Shown here piece after piece: positions 40,100-48,963 of a DNA stretch of 64,000 bases. Both the position numbers and the translations under genes were made by a program. The notes below the pieces were generated by a model, which made no database searches, was not told the DNA's origin, and was given only the letters and a program-made list of their open reading frames with translations. Positions within the stretch are counted from its first letter, which is position 1. Each line of letters opens with the position of its first letter. The stretch comes from Palsa-504 sp963806335 (GTDB taxonomy: Bacteria > Actinomycetota > Actinomycetes > Streptosporangiales > Streptosporangiaceae). The stretch lies in NCBI GenBank assembly GCA_963806335.1, contig CAWDXO010000008.1:372001-436000 (forward strand). Reading direction: 5' to 3'.

Positions 40100-41917
40100 T
40101 CAGCTGGCCGGGGTGATGATCCCGTACTCGTGGATCTTGCGGTAGATCGTCGCCCGGGAGATGCCCAGTGATCCGGCTCCCTTGGCTTTGCTGCCATGGT
40201 GGTCCAGCAGGCTCTGCACGATGGCATCGCGTTCTATCGACTCCAGCGGGCTGAGCAGGCGGCGGCTCACGCTCCAGCATTCCGGCGGAAGGTCACCTGG
40301 ATGGATTGTGCCGGTGCGCCGGTGCCGGGCAACCCGCCTGAGGACCTGCCAGAGCTGCTCGGTGTTGCCCGGCCAGTTCGACCGGAGCAGCAGGTGCATC
40401 GTCTCGGGCGAGCAGGCCGGCGGGGCGTGCGGGTTCAGCCTGGCCAGGAAAAACGGCACGAGCTCATGCAGATCCTCGATGTGATGGCGGAGCGGGGGAA
40501 GCTCCACCGCGGCCGGGAAGAACTTCAGCAACCCGGCCAGGTCGCCGGCGGCCGGGCTCTGGCTGAGCGTAACCGCGACCCACAGAACGTGCTGCCTGCC
40601 CGCGGCCAGCGCTTGCTCCAGCGCAATCCACAGCGCTTGAAGCCGCGGGGTGCTGAGCCGGTCGACGTGCCGGATGACCAGGCTCCCGTCGCCCTCAAGC
40701 AGTTCACCGAGCGCCCGTACCATCCAGTCGTGATCACCGGCTTCGGCGGCGTCCAGCACGTGGAAGGCGCCGGCCGGGTTGCGGCGCCGGCAGACAGCCC
40801 GCAGCAGCGCCAGCTTGCCGACTCCGGGCTCGCCCTCCAGCGAGAGCCACTCGCCCGAGGCGCAGGCCGCCTCGACCTGACGGCAGCCGCGCAGCCACAG
40901 CGGACCGGAGCCCACCAGGGCGGGCCCGAATCTGCGCGCCTGCGAGCCGGTCCCCGTATCCACCGCTGCCTGGCTGGCCGGCTCGATCAGCTTCACTTGC
41001 ACCACGCCTCCGGCGAGCCGCCGCCTGCCTGTCCCGCGCAGCGGGTGGCAGTGCATCCGCGCCCTGGCCCCGGTTGGCAGCTCGACATCCACCACCGCAG
41101 GGTGGTCGCCGGCCAGCGCCCCGGCGGCATGGCCGAGAAGCGCGGCCTGGTCGCCGGGGTCCAGCGTGTCCCGTGCCTGGTCGTTCATCAGCACCATGTC
41201 ATTGGTTAGCGCAAAGACGAACCCGCCGGTGTAGCGGCAGGCCCGCAGATACTCGTGCAGCAGCTGGAACTCCTCCGCGTTGTTATCGTGGAGCAGGCCT
41301 TGCGTGACCTGGGCGGCAGTGCTCTGGGCGAGCGCGATCAGCAGCGGGCCGGCGTCCTTGCGCCAGCAGGTCAGGTTCAGGGCGCCCACGGTCTTGCCCG
41401 AGATCGGGTGGCGGATCGGCACCGCGGCGCAGGCGAGGTCCTCAAGGTGCTCGGCGTAGTGCTCGTGCCCGAACACGTGCGCCGCCTGGCCGCTCTCCAG
41501 CGCGGTGCCGATCCCGTTGGTGCCGGCGAACTCCTCGGCGTAGCTGAAGCCTGGCGCAAGCCGAACGCGGTCGAGGTGCCGCTCAAGATCATGGTCGGCT
41601 GTCAGCCTGGACAACGCCACCCCATGCGCATCGGTGAGGATGACGCTGACCATCTCGCCCTGAAGATTCTCGCGCAGGTTCTGCAGCACCGGCAGGGCCG
41701 TGCGGGTCAGCGGGGTATCGAGGTCGGGATCGCGGACGTAGGAGAGGTCAATGCGGTCGGCCGCGACCTGCCACTCCCGGGAGCGCCGCCAAGACGCCAG
41801 GATCGTGTCACGCACCTGGCCCGGCTCGATAGGCTCCGCTGTCAGGAACCGTTCCCTAGCCCGGGCCAGCCGACTGTCATCTCTCACCTCCGGCCGCACA
41901 CGTGCTCCGCGCGACAT
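40100..41917 (-). CDS. AcoR-like GAF/AAA/Fis regulator lacking GAFTGA
   Basis: A 605-residue protein. It has an N-terminal GAF sensor (VSVILTDAHGVALSRL; APGFSYAEEFAGTNGIGTALESGQ), an AAA-like middle (Walker A GEPGVGK; LPPLRHHIEDLHELVPFFLARL; SNWPGNTEQLWQVL) and a Fis helix-turn-helix (GSLGISRATIYRKIHEYGI). The sigma-54 contact motif GAFTGA is absent, as in other actinobacterial relatives that lack sigma-54. It probably activates or represses a sigma-70 promoter in response to a small ligand, perhaps an alcohol or ketone. Just upstream on the same strand lies a 48-codon ORF. Confidence 0.88.
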   Translation of the reverse strand: MSRGARVRPEVRDDSRLARARERFLTAEPIEPGQVRDTILASWRRSREWQVAADRIDLSYVRDPDLDTPLTRTALPVLQNLRENLQGEMVSVILTDAHGVALSRLTADHDLERHLDRVRLAPGFSYAEEFAGTNGIGTALESGQAAHVFGHEHYAEHLEDLACAAVPIRHPISGKTVGALNLTCWRKDAGPLLIALAQSTAAQVTQGLLHDNNAEEFQLLHEYLRACRYTGGFVFALTNDMVLMNDQARDTLDPGDQAALLGHAAGALAGDHPAVVDVELPTGARARMHCHPLRGTGRRRLAGGVVQVKLIEPASQAAVDTGTGSQARRFGPALVGSGPLWLRGCRQVEAACASGEWLSLEGEPGVGKLALLRAVCRRRNPAGAFHVLDAAEAGDHDWMVRALGELLEGDGSLVIRHVDRLSTPRLQALWIALEQALAAGRQHVLWVAVTLSQSPAAGDLAGLLKFFPAAVELPPLRHHIEDLHELVPFFLARLNPHAPPACSPETMHLLLRSNWPGNTEQLWQVLRRVARHRRTGTIHPGDLPPECWSVSRRLLSPLESIERDAIVQSLLDHHGSKAKGAGSLGISRATIYRKIHEYGIITPAS

Positions 41918-41945
41918 GCTCGTCCCCTGTCAGCAGCTGCCGCTT

Positions 41946-42092
41946 TCACGGGGCCGACCCGGATCCCGGCTGACCCCGGGACGCTGCTCCCTGGCCGGCG
42001 GCCGGGGTCACCGGCGGCGCGCCGTCGTCCTCGAGCCGGGCCATGGCCAGGAGGTCCGCGGCCTCGAGGTCGTTAGCGGCGAAGTCGTTCAT
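41946..42092 (-). CDS. 48-residue ORF upstream of the AcoR-like gene
   Basis: An ORF beginning MNDFAANDLEAADLLAMARL and ending GQPGSGSAP. It has strong GC third-position bias, a folded-looking acidic helical first half and a flexible Ala/Pro/Gly second half. It lies 28 bases upstream of the AcoR-like start on the same strand. No convincing ribosome site is seen. It may be a small regulator or leader peptide, or chance. Confidence 0.35.
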   Translation of the reverse strand: MNDFAANDLEAADLLAMARLEDDGAPPVTPAAGQGAASRGQPGSGSAP

Positions 42093-42486
42093 CGTGTCAC
42101 CGTTCGCCAATCCGCAGCCGCCAGGCCAGGGATCTGGCCCGCGGCTGCAACAGGCACCGGCAACCTCAGCCGGATACGCGGCACTGCGAGCGCCATGACC
42201 ACGGCGATGGCGATGGCCAGGCCGGCGGGCGTGCGCTCCTGCGGTAGCCCCGGGTAGTTAGCCGCCGTTGGCGGCTGAGTTCCGGTGCCTGTCTTGCACG
42301 CTACGCTCGCATTTGGTAACTAGCAACTTATTTCCAGAATTTCATGACAACTCATCCCCGGCAGCAGCCCCAGGCGGATGCCGGGAAGCAGAGGTGGCAA
42401 AGGATGCTATGCAGGCGGCCCGCCCAATCGCCCGCGGCAGGCTGGCATGCTGGGTATGTGCCCGCTCGCAGGGCCACGGGCTTTGG
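42093..42486. other. Gap of 394 bases without a gene
   Basis: No frame here has coding character. It includes AT-richer bases near 42305-42345 (GGTAACTAGCAACTTATTTCC), which could carry a promoter for the upstream ORF. Confidence 0.4.
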
Positions 42487-43692
42487 TCAACCTATAAACG
42501 GGCGTTCTCGCTTGAGCTCTTCGCGGGCGATCGAGCGGCGGTGGACTGCGTCGGGCCCGTCGACAATGCGCAGGCTACGGGCCCAGGCGTAGAAATACGC
42601 GAGCGGCGTGTCGTCGCTGACGCCCATGCCGCCGAACACCTCGATCGCCCGGTCGATCACCGCGGTGGCCATCGCCGGCGCGGCTACCTTGATCGCCGCG
42701 ATCTCGGTGCGCGCCCCTTTCGCGCCGTGCTTGTCGATCAGCCATGCTGTTTTGTACACCAGCAGCCGGGCCTGGTCGATGTCGATACGGGACTGGGCGA
42801 TCAGCTCCCGCACCACACCCTGGTGGGACAGGTGCTGGCCGAACGCCACCCGCGATTTCGCGCGATCCACCATCAGCCCCAGGGCACGTTCGGCCATCCC
42901 GATAGCACGCATGGCATGGTGAACCCGGCCCGGACCGAGCCGGGCCTGGGCGATCGTGAATCCATCCCCCTCGGCCGCCAGCATGTTCGATGCCGGCACC
43001 CGCACGTCGCTGAACACGATTTCGGAGTGCCCGTGCTGGTCCTGATAGCCAAAGATGGGCAGCTGCCGCTCGATTGTCATCCCCGGAGCGTCCCGGGGCA
43101 CGAGGATCATCGACTGTTGCCGGTGCGTCTCCGCCGCCGGGTCTGTCTTGCCCATCACGATGAAGACCTGGCACCGCGGGTCGGCGGCCCCGCTGATCCA
43201 CCACTTGCGGCCGTTGATCACGTAGTCGTCACCGTCCCGGACCATCTGGGTGGTGATGTTCGTCGCATCCGAGGACGCCACGTCCGGTTCGGTCATCGCG
43301 AACGCCGACCGGATCTCTCCGGAGAACAACGGTTCGAGCCATTGCTTCTTCTGCTCCGGCGTCGCGAACAGGTGCAACGTTTCCATGTTGCCGGTGTCCG
43401 GAGCCTGGCAGTTGATGGCCTCCGGTGCGATCACGGGCGACCATCCCGAGATCTCCGCGACCGCGGCGTACTCCAGGTTCGACAAGCCTGATATCCCGGG
43501 CAGGAAGAGGTTCCACAGATCCCGCTTCTTCGCCGACGCCTTCAGCCGCTCCAGCACCGGAGGATGCGCATGCGGGTCGTTGTCCGCCCGCCACTGCTCA
43601 TACTCCTTCTCCGCGGGGAATACCTCCTCCCGCATGAATTCCCACATCCGGGCACACACTTCCTCCGTCCGCGGCGACAGCCCGAAGTCCAT
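42487..43692 (-). CDS. Acyl-CoA dehydrogenase (ACAD10/11 or LvaC-like)
   Basis: A 401-residue flavoprotein from ATG 43692 with GAGGA upstream. It shows MDFGLSPRTEEVCARMWEFM at the start, FAMTEPDVASSDATNITT and WWISGAADP in the middle, and GMGVSDDTPLAYFYAWARSLRIVDGPDAVH at the end, the pattern of ACAD11-like enzymes. Members paired with APH kinases remove a phosphate from 4-phosphoacyl-CoA in hydroxyacid breakdown, rather than simply dehydrogenate. It lies three bases after the kinase gene. An ordinary desaturating role cannot be excluded. Confidence 0.9.
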   Translation of the reverse strand: MDFGLSPRTEEVCARMWEFMREEVFPAEKEYEQWRADNDPHAHPPVLERLKASAKKRDLWNLFLPGISGLSNLEYAAVAEISGWSPVIAPEAINCQAPDTGNMETLHLFATPEQKKQWLEPLFSGEIRSAFAMTEPDVASSDATNITTQMVRDGDDYVINGRKWWISGAADPRCQVFIVMGKTDPAAETHRQQSMILVPRDAPGMTIERQLPIFGYQDQHGHSEIVFSDVRVPASNMLAAEGDGFTIAQARLGPGRVHHAMRAIGMAERALGLMVDRAKSRVAFGQHLSHQGVVRELIAQSRIDIDQARLLVYKTAWLIDKHGAKGARTEIAAIKVAAPAMATAVIDRAIEVFGGMGVSDDTPLAYFYAWARSLRIVDGPDAVHRRSIAREELKRERPFIG

Positions 43693-43695
43693 TCC

Positions 43696-44724
43696 TTAAT
43701 CCTCCTTGAGCTTGCTGAGGCCTTCTTCGGCGATCTTGGCGACCTCTTGGTCGAGGTTGCCGAAGTCCTGCCCGGCCATCGAGCCCGCGGTCACCCGTGC
43801 GGCAATGCCCTGGGCGATCACGGCGAACTTGAAATGCGCGAACGCCTCGTAGAAGGCGATGTCGTCCAGCTGTGCACCGGTCCGCAGCGCGTAGCGTTCG
43901 GCGAGATGAGCCCTTCCCGGGAAGCCCGGGTTCCGCGTCACCGCAGGAGTCAGGGCTGGCTCGTCCTCTCCCGCCTCGCGCCAGTAGAACAGCAGCAGCC
44001 CGAGGTCGGTCAGCGGGTCACCCAGCGTGGACAGCTCCCAGTCCAGGACCGCGGTTACCCGCGACGGGTCGGCCGGTGCCATCAGGCAGTTGTCGAGCCG
44101 GTAGTCACCGTGCACGATCGACTCCCGCTGGCTTTGCGGCAGTCGCCTCGCCAGCCGGCCACCGAGTTCCTCGACCGCCCTCACCTCGTGGGTCCTGGAC
44201 TTCTCCCACTGGCCCTGCCAGCGCCGGATCTGCCTCTCCAGATAGCCGTGTGGCCGTCCGTAGTCACCCAGTCCGACCGCTTCGGGGTCAACCGCATGCA
44301 GATCAGCGAGTACGTCGACCAGCGCGTCCGTCAGCGCCAGCTTCTCCGCCGGCGTCTCGGCGTACCCGTCCGGCATCTCGGCACGGATGACGTGACCGGG
44401 CACCTTCTCCATCACGTAGAACGGCACGCCCAGCAGGTCCCCGCTGGGCTCCTGCAGTACAACCCTGGGGACCGGCACCGGCGTGCCTGCCAGCGCTCGC
44501 TGGATCCGCGCCTCACGGCCCATGTCATGGGCGCTCGGCAGCAGCTCACCCGACGGGGGCCGGCGCAGGATCACCGCGCCGGCCTCACTCGTGACCTCGA
44601 ACGTCAGGTTCGACTTGCCCCCGGCGATGAGGGTGGCGTCCGGCGAACGCCACCGCCCATCACCCGTCGCTTCGGCCAGAGCCGGACCCAGCAGGTCCAG
44701 CCGCACCAGATCAGCGGTGCTCAC
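43696..44724 (-). CDS. APH-family kinase (ACAD11/LvaA-like)
   Basis: A 342-residue phosphotransferase. It shows FEVTSEAGAVILRRPP, an REARIQRALAGTPVPVPRVV loop, catalytic HGDYRLDNCLM and VLDWELSTLGDPLTDLG (the metal-binding Asp follows LDWE in this subfamily). In mammals ACAD10/11 carry this kinase domain next to the dehydrogenase domain, and bacterial LvaA acts on 4-hydroxyacyl-CoA. Its GTG start overlaps the CoA ligase stop (GTGA), so stoichiometric translation is expected. The pairing with an acyl-CoA dehydrogenase gene indicates kinase-assisted hydroxyacid catabolism. Confidence 0.88.
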   Translation of the reverse strand: MSTADLVRLDLLGPALAEATGDGRWRSPDATLIAGGKSNLTFEVTSEAGAVILRRPPSGELLPSAHDMGREARIQRALAGTPVPVPRVVLQEPSGDLLGVPFYVMEKVPGHVIRAEMPDGYAETPAEKLALTDALVDVLADLHAVDPEAVGLGDYGRPHGYLERQIRRWQGQWEKSRTHEVRAVEELGGRLARRLPQSQRESIVHGDYRLDNCLMAPADPSRVTAVLDWELSTLGDPLTDLGLLLFYWREAGEDEPALTPAVTRNPGFPGRAHLAERYALRTGAQLDDIAFYEAFAHFKFAVIAQGIAARVTAGSMAGQDFGNLDQEVAKIAEEGLSKLKED

Positions 44725-46385
44725 GATTCCGGATCACGCAACTCGCGCCGCAGGATCTTTCCGGTCGTGGTCTTCGGCAGATCCTCGACGAAATCGATCG
44801 AACGCGGGTACTTGTACGCCGCCATCTGCTGCTTGCAGAACCCGATCAGCTCCTCCTCGGTGACGGCCGCGCCGGGCTTGAGTGAGACGAAGGCCTTCAC
44901 CGTCTCGCCGCGGTACTCATCCGGGACACCGACCACCGCGGCCTCATGGACCGCCGGGTGGCCGTAGAGCACGTCCTCCACCTCACGGGGCCACACCTTG
45001 TAACCAGCCGCGTTGATCATGTCCTTCTTGCGGTCCACCAGGTAGAACCAGCCGTCGGGGTCCATGAACCCGACGTCACCCGTGCGCAGCTCACCGCCGG
45101 GCAGGCTTTCCGCGGTCGCCTCCGGTTTGTTCCAGTAGCCGGGGACGACCTGCGGACCCGAGGTGGCGATCTCGCCGATCTCGCCAACGGGCACTTCCTT
45201 GCCCGCCTCATCGAGGATCCGGACCACGGTGTTGAACACCGGCACACCTACCGACAGGGCCCCCGTGTTCGGGTCCACCGGCGCCTTCTTGCCCAGGGGT
45301 ACCGCGTGCGACGGCGAGTTGGTCTCGGTCAGACCGTAGATGTTGTGGATGTAGAGGCCGGTCTTCGCCATGAACTGGTCGGTGATCGAGGGCGCGATCG
45401 GCGCGCCTCCGGAGTAGATCATCCGGAAGGAGGACCAGTCCTCCCTGGTCACCCCCTTCAGGCCCGAGAGGTTGATGAACACCGTGATCGAACCGACGGT
45501 GAACGTGGGCTGGTGCTCACGGATCGCGTCGATGACGACCCCCGAGTCGAACCGGTGATTGATCACCAGCGGGCACGCCGTGAGCATGGCGACCCCCATG
45601 TGGCCGATCAGGCCGGTGATATGAAACAGCGGCGCGACCCCGAGCACGGAGTCCTCGGCGGTGAAGCCCATCCAGTCCCGGTACGTCTGGGAATTGAACA
45701 CCATCGTGCCGTGGGTGCACATCGCGCCTTTCGGCACCCCGGTCGTCCCCGACGTGTAGCACAGCACGGCCACTTCGTCGGGACCCGGATCGACAGGCGC
45801 CGGCTTGCGACCGTCGCCCTGGCTGAAGATCTCCTCGAGGTCCAGCGTCCCCTCCGGGCGCAGCCGCTGCACGCCGGCGAACAGCCGCTCGTCGTTGCGG
45901 GACTGCTCGTCGAGCGGGGAGCAGGTGATCACCGTCCTGACCGCGGTCTCACCGGTCGCGATGACCTCCTTAGCCACCGACTCGTACAGGTCGTCCAGGC
46001 ACAGCAGCGCACTGGCACCGGAGTCGGCGAGCAGATATTTCAGCTCGCGGCCCTTGTTCATCGGGTTGATCACCACAGCCGCGCCGCCGGCCTTCCAGGC
46101 GGCCAGCAGCCCGATGACGAACGCCGGGTTGTTCTGCACGTAGACCGCGAGCCTGTCCCCAGCGGCGAACCCGCGGCCGGCCAGGGCCACCGCGAGCGAG
46201 TCCGAACGCGCGTCCAGGCCGGCCATGGTGAGCACACCGTCGAAGTACTTGATCGCCACGCTGTCCGGTGCTCGCGCCATCGACGCCTTGAACATGTCGA
46301 GCATGGTCGGGTAGTCCGGCGTAATGTCGGTCGGCAATCCCTGACCGTAGAGGTGCACCCACGGCCGTTCGGTATGTATCGTCAT
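44721..46385 (-). CDS. AMP-forming fatty acid-CoA ligase
   Basis: A 554-residue adenylate-forming enzyme from ATG 46385. Motifs: A3 CYTSGTTGVPKGAMCTHGT, YGLTETNSPSH, ELRTGDVGFMDPDGWFYLVDR and the final lysine in LPKTTTGKILRREL. It would activate a carboxylic acid, possibly a hydroxyacid, as CoA thioester. It is the first gene of a three-gene operon. The divergent XRE-TetR regulator starts 187 bases away, so the operon is probably inducible by its own substrate or CoA ester. Confidence 0.92.
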   Translation of the reverse strand: MTIHTERPWVHLYGQGLPTDITPDYPTMLDMFKASMARAPDSVAIKYFDGVLTMAGLDARSDSLAVALAGRGFAAGDRLAVYVQNNPAFVIGLLAAWKAGGAAVVINPMNKGRELKYLLADSGASALLCLDDLYESVAKEVIATGETAVRTVITCSPLDEQSRNDERLFAGVQRLRPEGTLDLEEIFSQGDGRKPAPVDPGPDEVAVLCYTSGTTGVPKGAMCTHGTMVFNSQTYRDWMGFTAEDSVLGVAPLFHITGLIGHMGVAMLTACPLVINHRFDSGVVIDAIREHQPTFTVGSITVFINLSGLKGVTREDWSSFRMIYSGGAPIAPSITDQFMAKTGLYIHNIYGLTETNSPSHAVPLGKKAPVDPNTGALSVGVPVFNTVVRILDEAGKEVPVGEIGEIATSGPQVVPGYWNKPEATAESLPGGELRTGDVGFMDPDGWFYLVDRKKDMINAAGYKVWPREVEDVLYGHPAVHEAAVVGVPDEYRGETVKAFVSLKPGAAVTEEELIGFCKQQMAAYKYPRSIDFVEDLPKTTTGKILRRELRDPES

Positions 46386-46549
46386 TTGATCACCAGGGGG
46401 TTGACGGGTGAGCCATCCAAGCAGATCCTTCCTGGCAGAACGAACAGAGCGCTCGCTCGGTGATCCACAGCGGATTGAGACCACCGTTACCCCCATCGTC
46501 AGCTATGTCAACCCTAGCTGCACATATCAATCGGCAATGGATCCTTCCT

Positions 46550-46572
46550 GGTGTTCAGGTATTCTGAACACC
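46550..46572. promoter_or_regulatory. Perfect palindrome abutting a start codon
   Basis: GGTGTTCAG-GTATT-CTGAACACC has exact 9-base arms and ends at the base before ATG 46573 of the XRE-TetR gene. A TATTCT hexamer (46560-46565) lies seven bases from the ATG, placing a possible transcription start at the ATG itself. This suggests a leaderless mRNA with an operator covering its -10 region. Confidence 0.7.
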
Positions 46573-47580
46573 ATGAAGGGCGTATCCGGGCCCGTGGGGG
46601 CCACGCCGAACACGGGAGAAGCCGTGCGCAAGCTGCGAGCCGCGCGGGGCATCTCGGTACGGGGACTCGCTGGCCGAGTAGGAGTCAGCCCGGCGACAAT
46701 CAGTGCCATCGAGCACGGCAAAACCGGTATCTCGGTTCAGCGGCTACACCAAATCGCCACGGCACTCGCCGTACCCGCAGCGTCGCTCGTCGAGGATATG
46801 GCCGCCTTGACGCAACCGCGGAACGAAGCGCCGTCCTCGGTGCAACTCGCCACCGGAAACTGGCGCGAGTTCGCCCCCCTGCCGATCGACCCCGTGCTAG
46901 CCGGGGCGATCAAGGCGTTCGTCGCGACCGGCTACCACGGGGCAAGCATGCGGTCGATCGCGCAGTTCGCCAACATGAGCGTGCCAGGTGTGTACCACCA
47001 CTACCCCAGCAAACAGGACTTGCTGGTAAAGATCCTCGACATCACGATGATGGACCTCCTCTGGCGGCTGCAGCGCGCACGCGACGGCGGGACCACCCCG
47101 ATCGAGAGGGTCTCGCTAGTGGTCGAAGCGCTGGCTCTCTTCCACACGAGACGAAGCGACCTCTCCTTCATCGGCGCCAGCGAGATGCGCAGCCTGGAAC
47201 CCCATCACTACCGCCGAATAGCCGGGCTCCGCGACGATGTCCAGCATCTGCTGGATACGGAGATTGCCACGGCTGTTACGGCGGGTGATCTCGCCGTCAA
47301 CCATCGGCGCGATGCCGGGAAGGCGATAGCCACCATGTGTACGGCGCTAGTGCAGTGGTTTCAACCCGACGGACGTACCACCCCGGAGCAGATCGCCAAG
47401 GAATACGCGCAGTTTGCACTGCGCCTGCTGGGATACGACGCTACCCGCCAGCCGCCATCCCGTGGTCTGGCTCCGGTGCGGCTGGCTGACGCGGCGACGG
47501 GCAGGTCGCAGCGGACGGCCCGGTCAACTGGCCGGGGTACCGGTATCCGGACGCGCCGGGGGCCGGAAACCTGCAGGTAG
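46573..47580 (+). CDS. Fusion regulator: XRE helix-turn-helix plus TetR domain
   Basis: A 335-residue protein from ATG 46573. Residues about 14-70 form an XRE/Cro helix-turn-helix (VRKLRAARGISVRGLAGRVG then VSPATISAIEHGK). Residues about 108-155 form a TetR DNA-binding domain (KAFVATGYHGASMRSIAQFA then NMSVPGVYHHYPSKQDLL), followed by a TetR ligand domain (MDLLWRLQRARD to LRLLGYD). A 45-residue basic tail follows. Two DNA-binding modules in one chain is a known but uncommon layout. It diverges from the CoA ligase operon, and its operator is probably the adjacent palindrome. Confidence 0.88.
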   Translation: MKGVSGPVGATPNTGEAVRKLRAARGISVRGLAGRVGVSPATISAIEHGKTGISVQRLHQIATALAVPAASLVEDMAALTQPRNEAPSSVQLATGNWREFAPLPIDPVLAGAIKAFVATGYHGASMRSIAQFANMSVPGVYHHYPSKQDLLVKILDITMMDLLWRLQRARDGGTTPIERVSLVVEALALFHTRRSDLSFIGASEMRSLEPHHYRRIAGLRDDVQHLLDTEIATAVTAGDLAVNHRRDAGKAIATMCTALVQWFQPDGRTTPEQIAKEYAQFALRLLGYDATRQPPSRGLAPVRLADAATGRSQRTARSTGRGTGIRTRRGPETCR

Positions 47581-47672
47581 GTCTGGAACCGCTCCCGGCT
47601 GATCTTTCCGGCCACGCCTGCAAGGCAGGACTGAGACCGCGATCAGACGCAGTCCGACGGCGTACGCATCAG

Positions 47673-48392
47673 TCAGGGCGCGCTGGCTCTACGCGCGAGG
47701 ACAAGCCGGTACCGCGGGCTGCCGTCCTCGCGTCGGCCTAGAGCCGTCAAGGGGGCTGTCGCCACGGTGAATCCGGATGCTGTCAGGTCGTCGCGGACCA
47801 CGTGCAGCGGGCAGGTGCGGTAGTACATGACGAACGGGGGACGCCATACGGCATTGCGGACCCGCATGGCCAGGTCGAACCCGAGCAGTGCCCAGTACCC
47901 ACCTGAGGTGATGGGCTGCGGCGCACCGATCGGGAAGGCGAAAACCCCGCCAGGCCGCAGCGCGCGCCACACGCCGGTGAACAGCGCGGGCCGTTCGGCG
48001 GGCAGGAAGTGCCCGAGCGCTCCGAAACTGACCGCCAGGTCGAAGGCCCCGGCGAAGGGCAGGGCCCGGACGTCGGCCCGTAGCCACTCGGCGTCCGGGT
48101 GCGCCCTGCGCGCCTGCCCCAGCATGCCAGTGCTGAAGTCGACGCCCATGATCCGTCCCTGGCACAGGGATCTGAGGACCCGCACGCCCGCGCCGGTACC
48201 GCAGCACACGTCCAATCCCCGGCCGAACGGGCCGAGCGGGCGCAACGCATCGGCGGTCGCGTCAAGCACGCCATCGGGAGTGCGGAAAGGCGTGTGGTCG
48301 AACTTCGGAGCAAGCAGGTCGTAGCCGCCCTCGACCGAGGACAGCGCCTGCATGACAAGTTCACGCAGAGACGGGCCTCGAGGCGAGAACAT
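47673..48392 (-). CDS. Class I SAM-dependent methyltransferase
   Basis: A 239-residue protein from ATG 48392. The SAM motif I is LDVCCGTGAGVRVL, followed by GVDFSTGMLGQARRAHP, RADVRALPFAGAFDLAVSFGAL (motif II/post-I) and LRPGGVFAFP. It methylates an unknown small molecule. The C-terminal part (MYYRTCPLHVVRDDLTASGF) may form a substrate cap. It is convergent with the XRE-TetR gene and divergent from the small monooxygenase-like gene. Confidence 0.9.
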   Translation of the reverse strand: MFSPRGPSLRELVMQALSSVEGGYDLLAPKFDHTPFRTPDGVLDATADALRPLGPFGRGLDVCCGTGAGVRVLRSLCQGRIMGVDFSTGMLGQARRAHPDAEWLRADVRALPFAGAFDLAVSFGALGHFLPAERPALFTGVWRALRPGGVFAFPIGAPQPITSGGYWALLGFDLAMRVRNAVWRPPFVMYYRTCPLHVVRDDLTASGFTVATAPLTALGRREDGSPRYRLVLARRASAP

Positions 48393-48496
48393 CGGCCAAG
48401 GGTACTTCCCCGATGTCAGACAGACCCGCTGCAGTTGACCGTAGCGGGCGATCGCACCACGATTATGACGACACTCACCTAGCAGGAGGGGACCCC

Positions 48497-48820
48497 ATGA
48501 TCCTGATCAACATCAAGATGCAGATCCGGCCCGAAAAGATGAGCGAGTGGCTGGCGCTGGCTGACTCCTACGCCAAGGACGTCAACTCTGAGGACGGCTG
48601 CTTGTTCTTCCAGTTCGCCCGGAGCCTTACCAACGACAACGAGTTCGTCTGTATCGAGGGCTTCAAGGATGCCGAGGCGGGCGGCACGCATGTCAAGCAG
48701 CCCTACGCGAAGAAGTTCTTCGACACGGCACCCGACTTGGTGGCCACGCAGCCGCAGATTATCTACATCGACACCCCGCATGACGGCTTCGGCCCGATGG
48801 GCGAGATCCAGCCTCGCTGA
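48497..48820 (+). CDS. ABM-domain (antibiotic biosynthesis monooxygenase-like) protein
   Basis: A 107-residue dimeric alpha+beta barrel protein starting ATG 48497 after GGAGGGG. It begins MILINIKMQIRPEKMSEWLA and has the family motif SEDGCLFFQFARSL and FVCIEGFKDAEAGGTHVKQPY. Members include quinone-forming monooxygenases and heme-degrading enzymes, and many are uncharacterised. No partner indicates the substrate. Confidence 0.85.
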   Translation: MILINIKMQIRPEKMSEWLALADSYAKDVNSEDGCLFFQFARSLTNDNEFVCIEGFKDAEAGGTHVKQPYAKKFFDTAPDLVATQPQIIYIDTPHDGFGPMGEIQPR

Positions 48821-48963
48821 CCGGCTGAGCACGTCCGCCGCCTCAGCGAAAGATCTTTACGGAGGCAGCCGTTCGATCGTCCAGTTATTGCCTGGCCGCC
48901 GGTAGCGGATCCGGTCGTGAAGGCCATGGCTCCAGTCGCCGGTTTCGCTGAGATGATGGCGGG

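Noticed and set aside
41946..42092. Ribosomal peptide natural product precursor
   Set aside because: The 48-residue ORF has no Cys, no recognised leader motif, and no maturation enzyme gene lies nearby.
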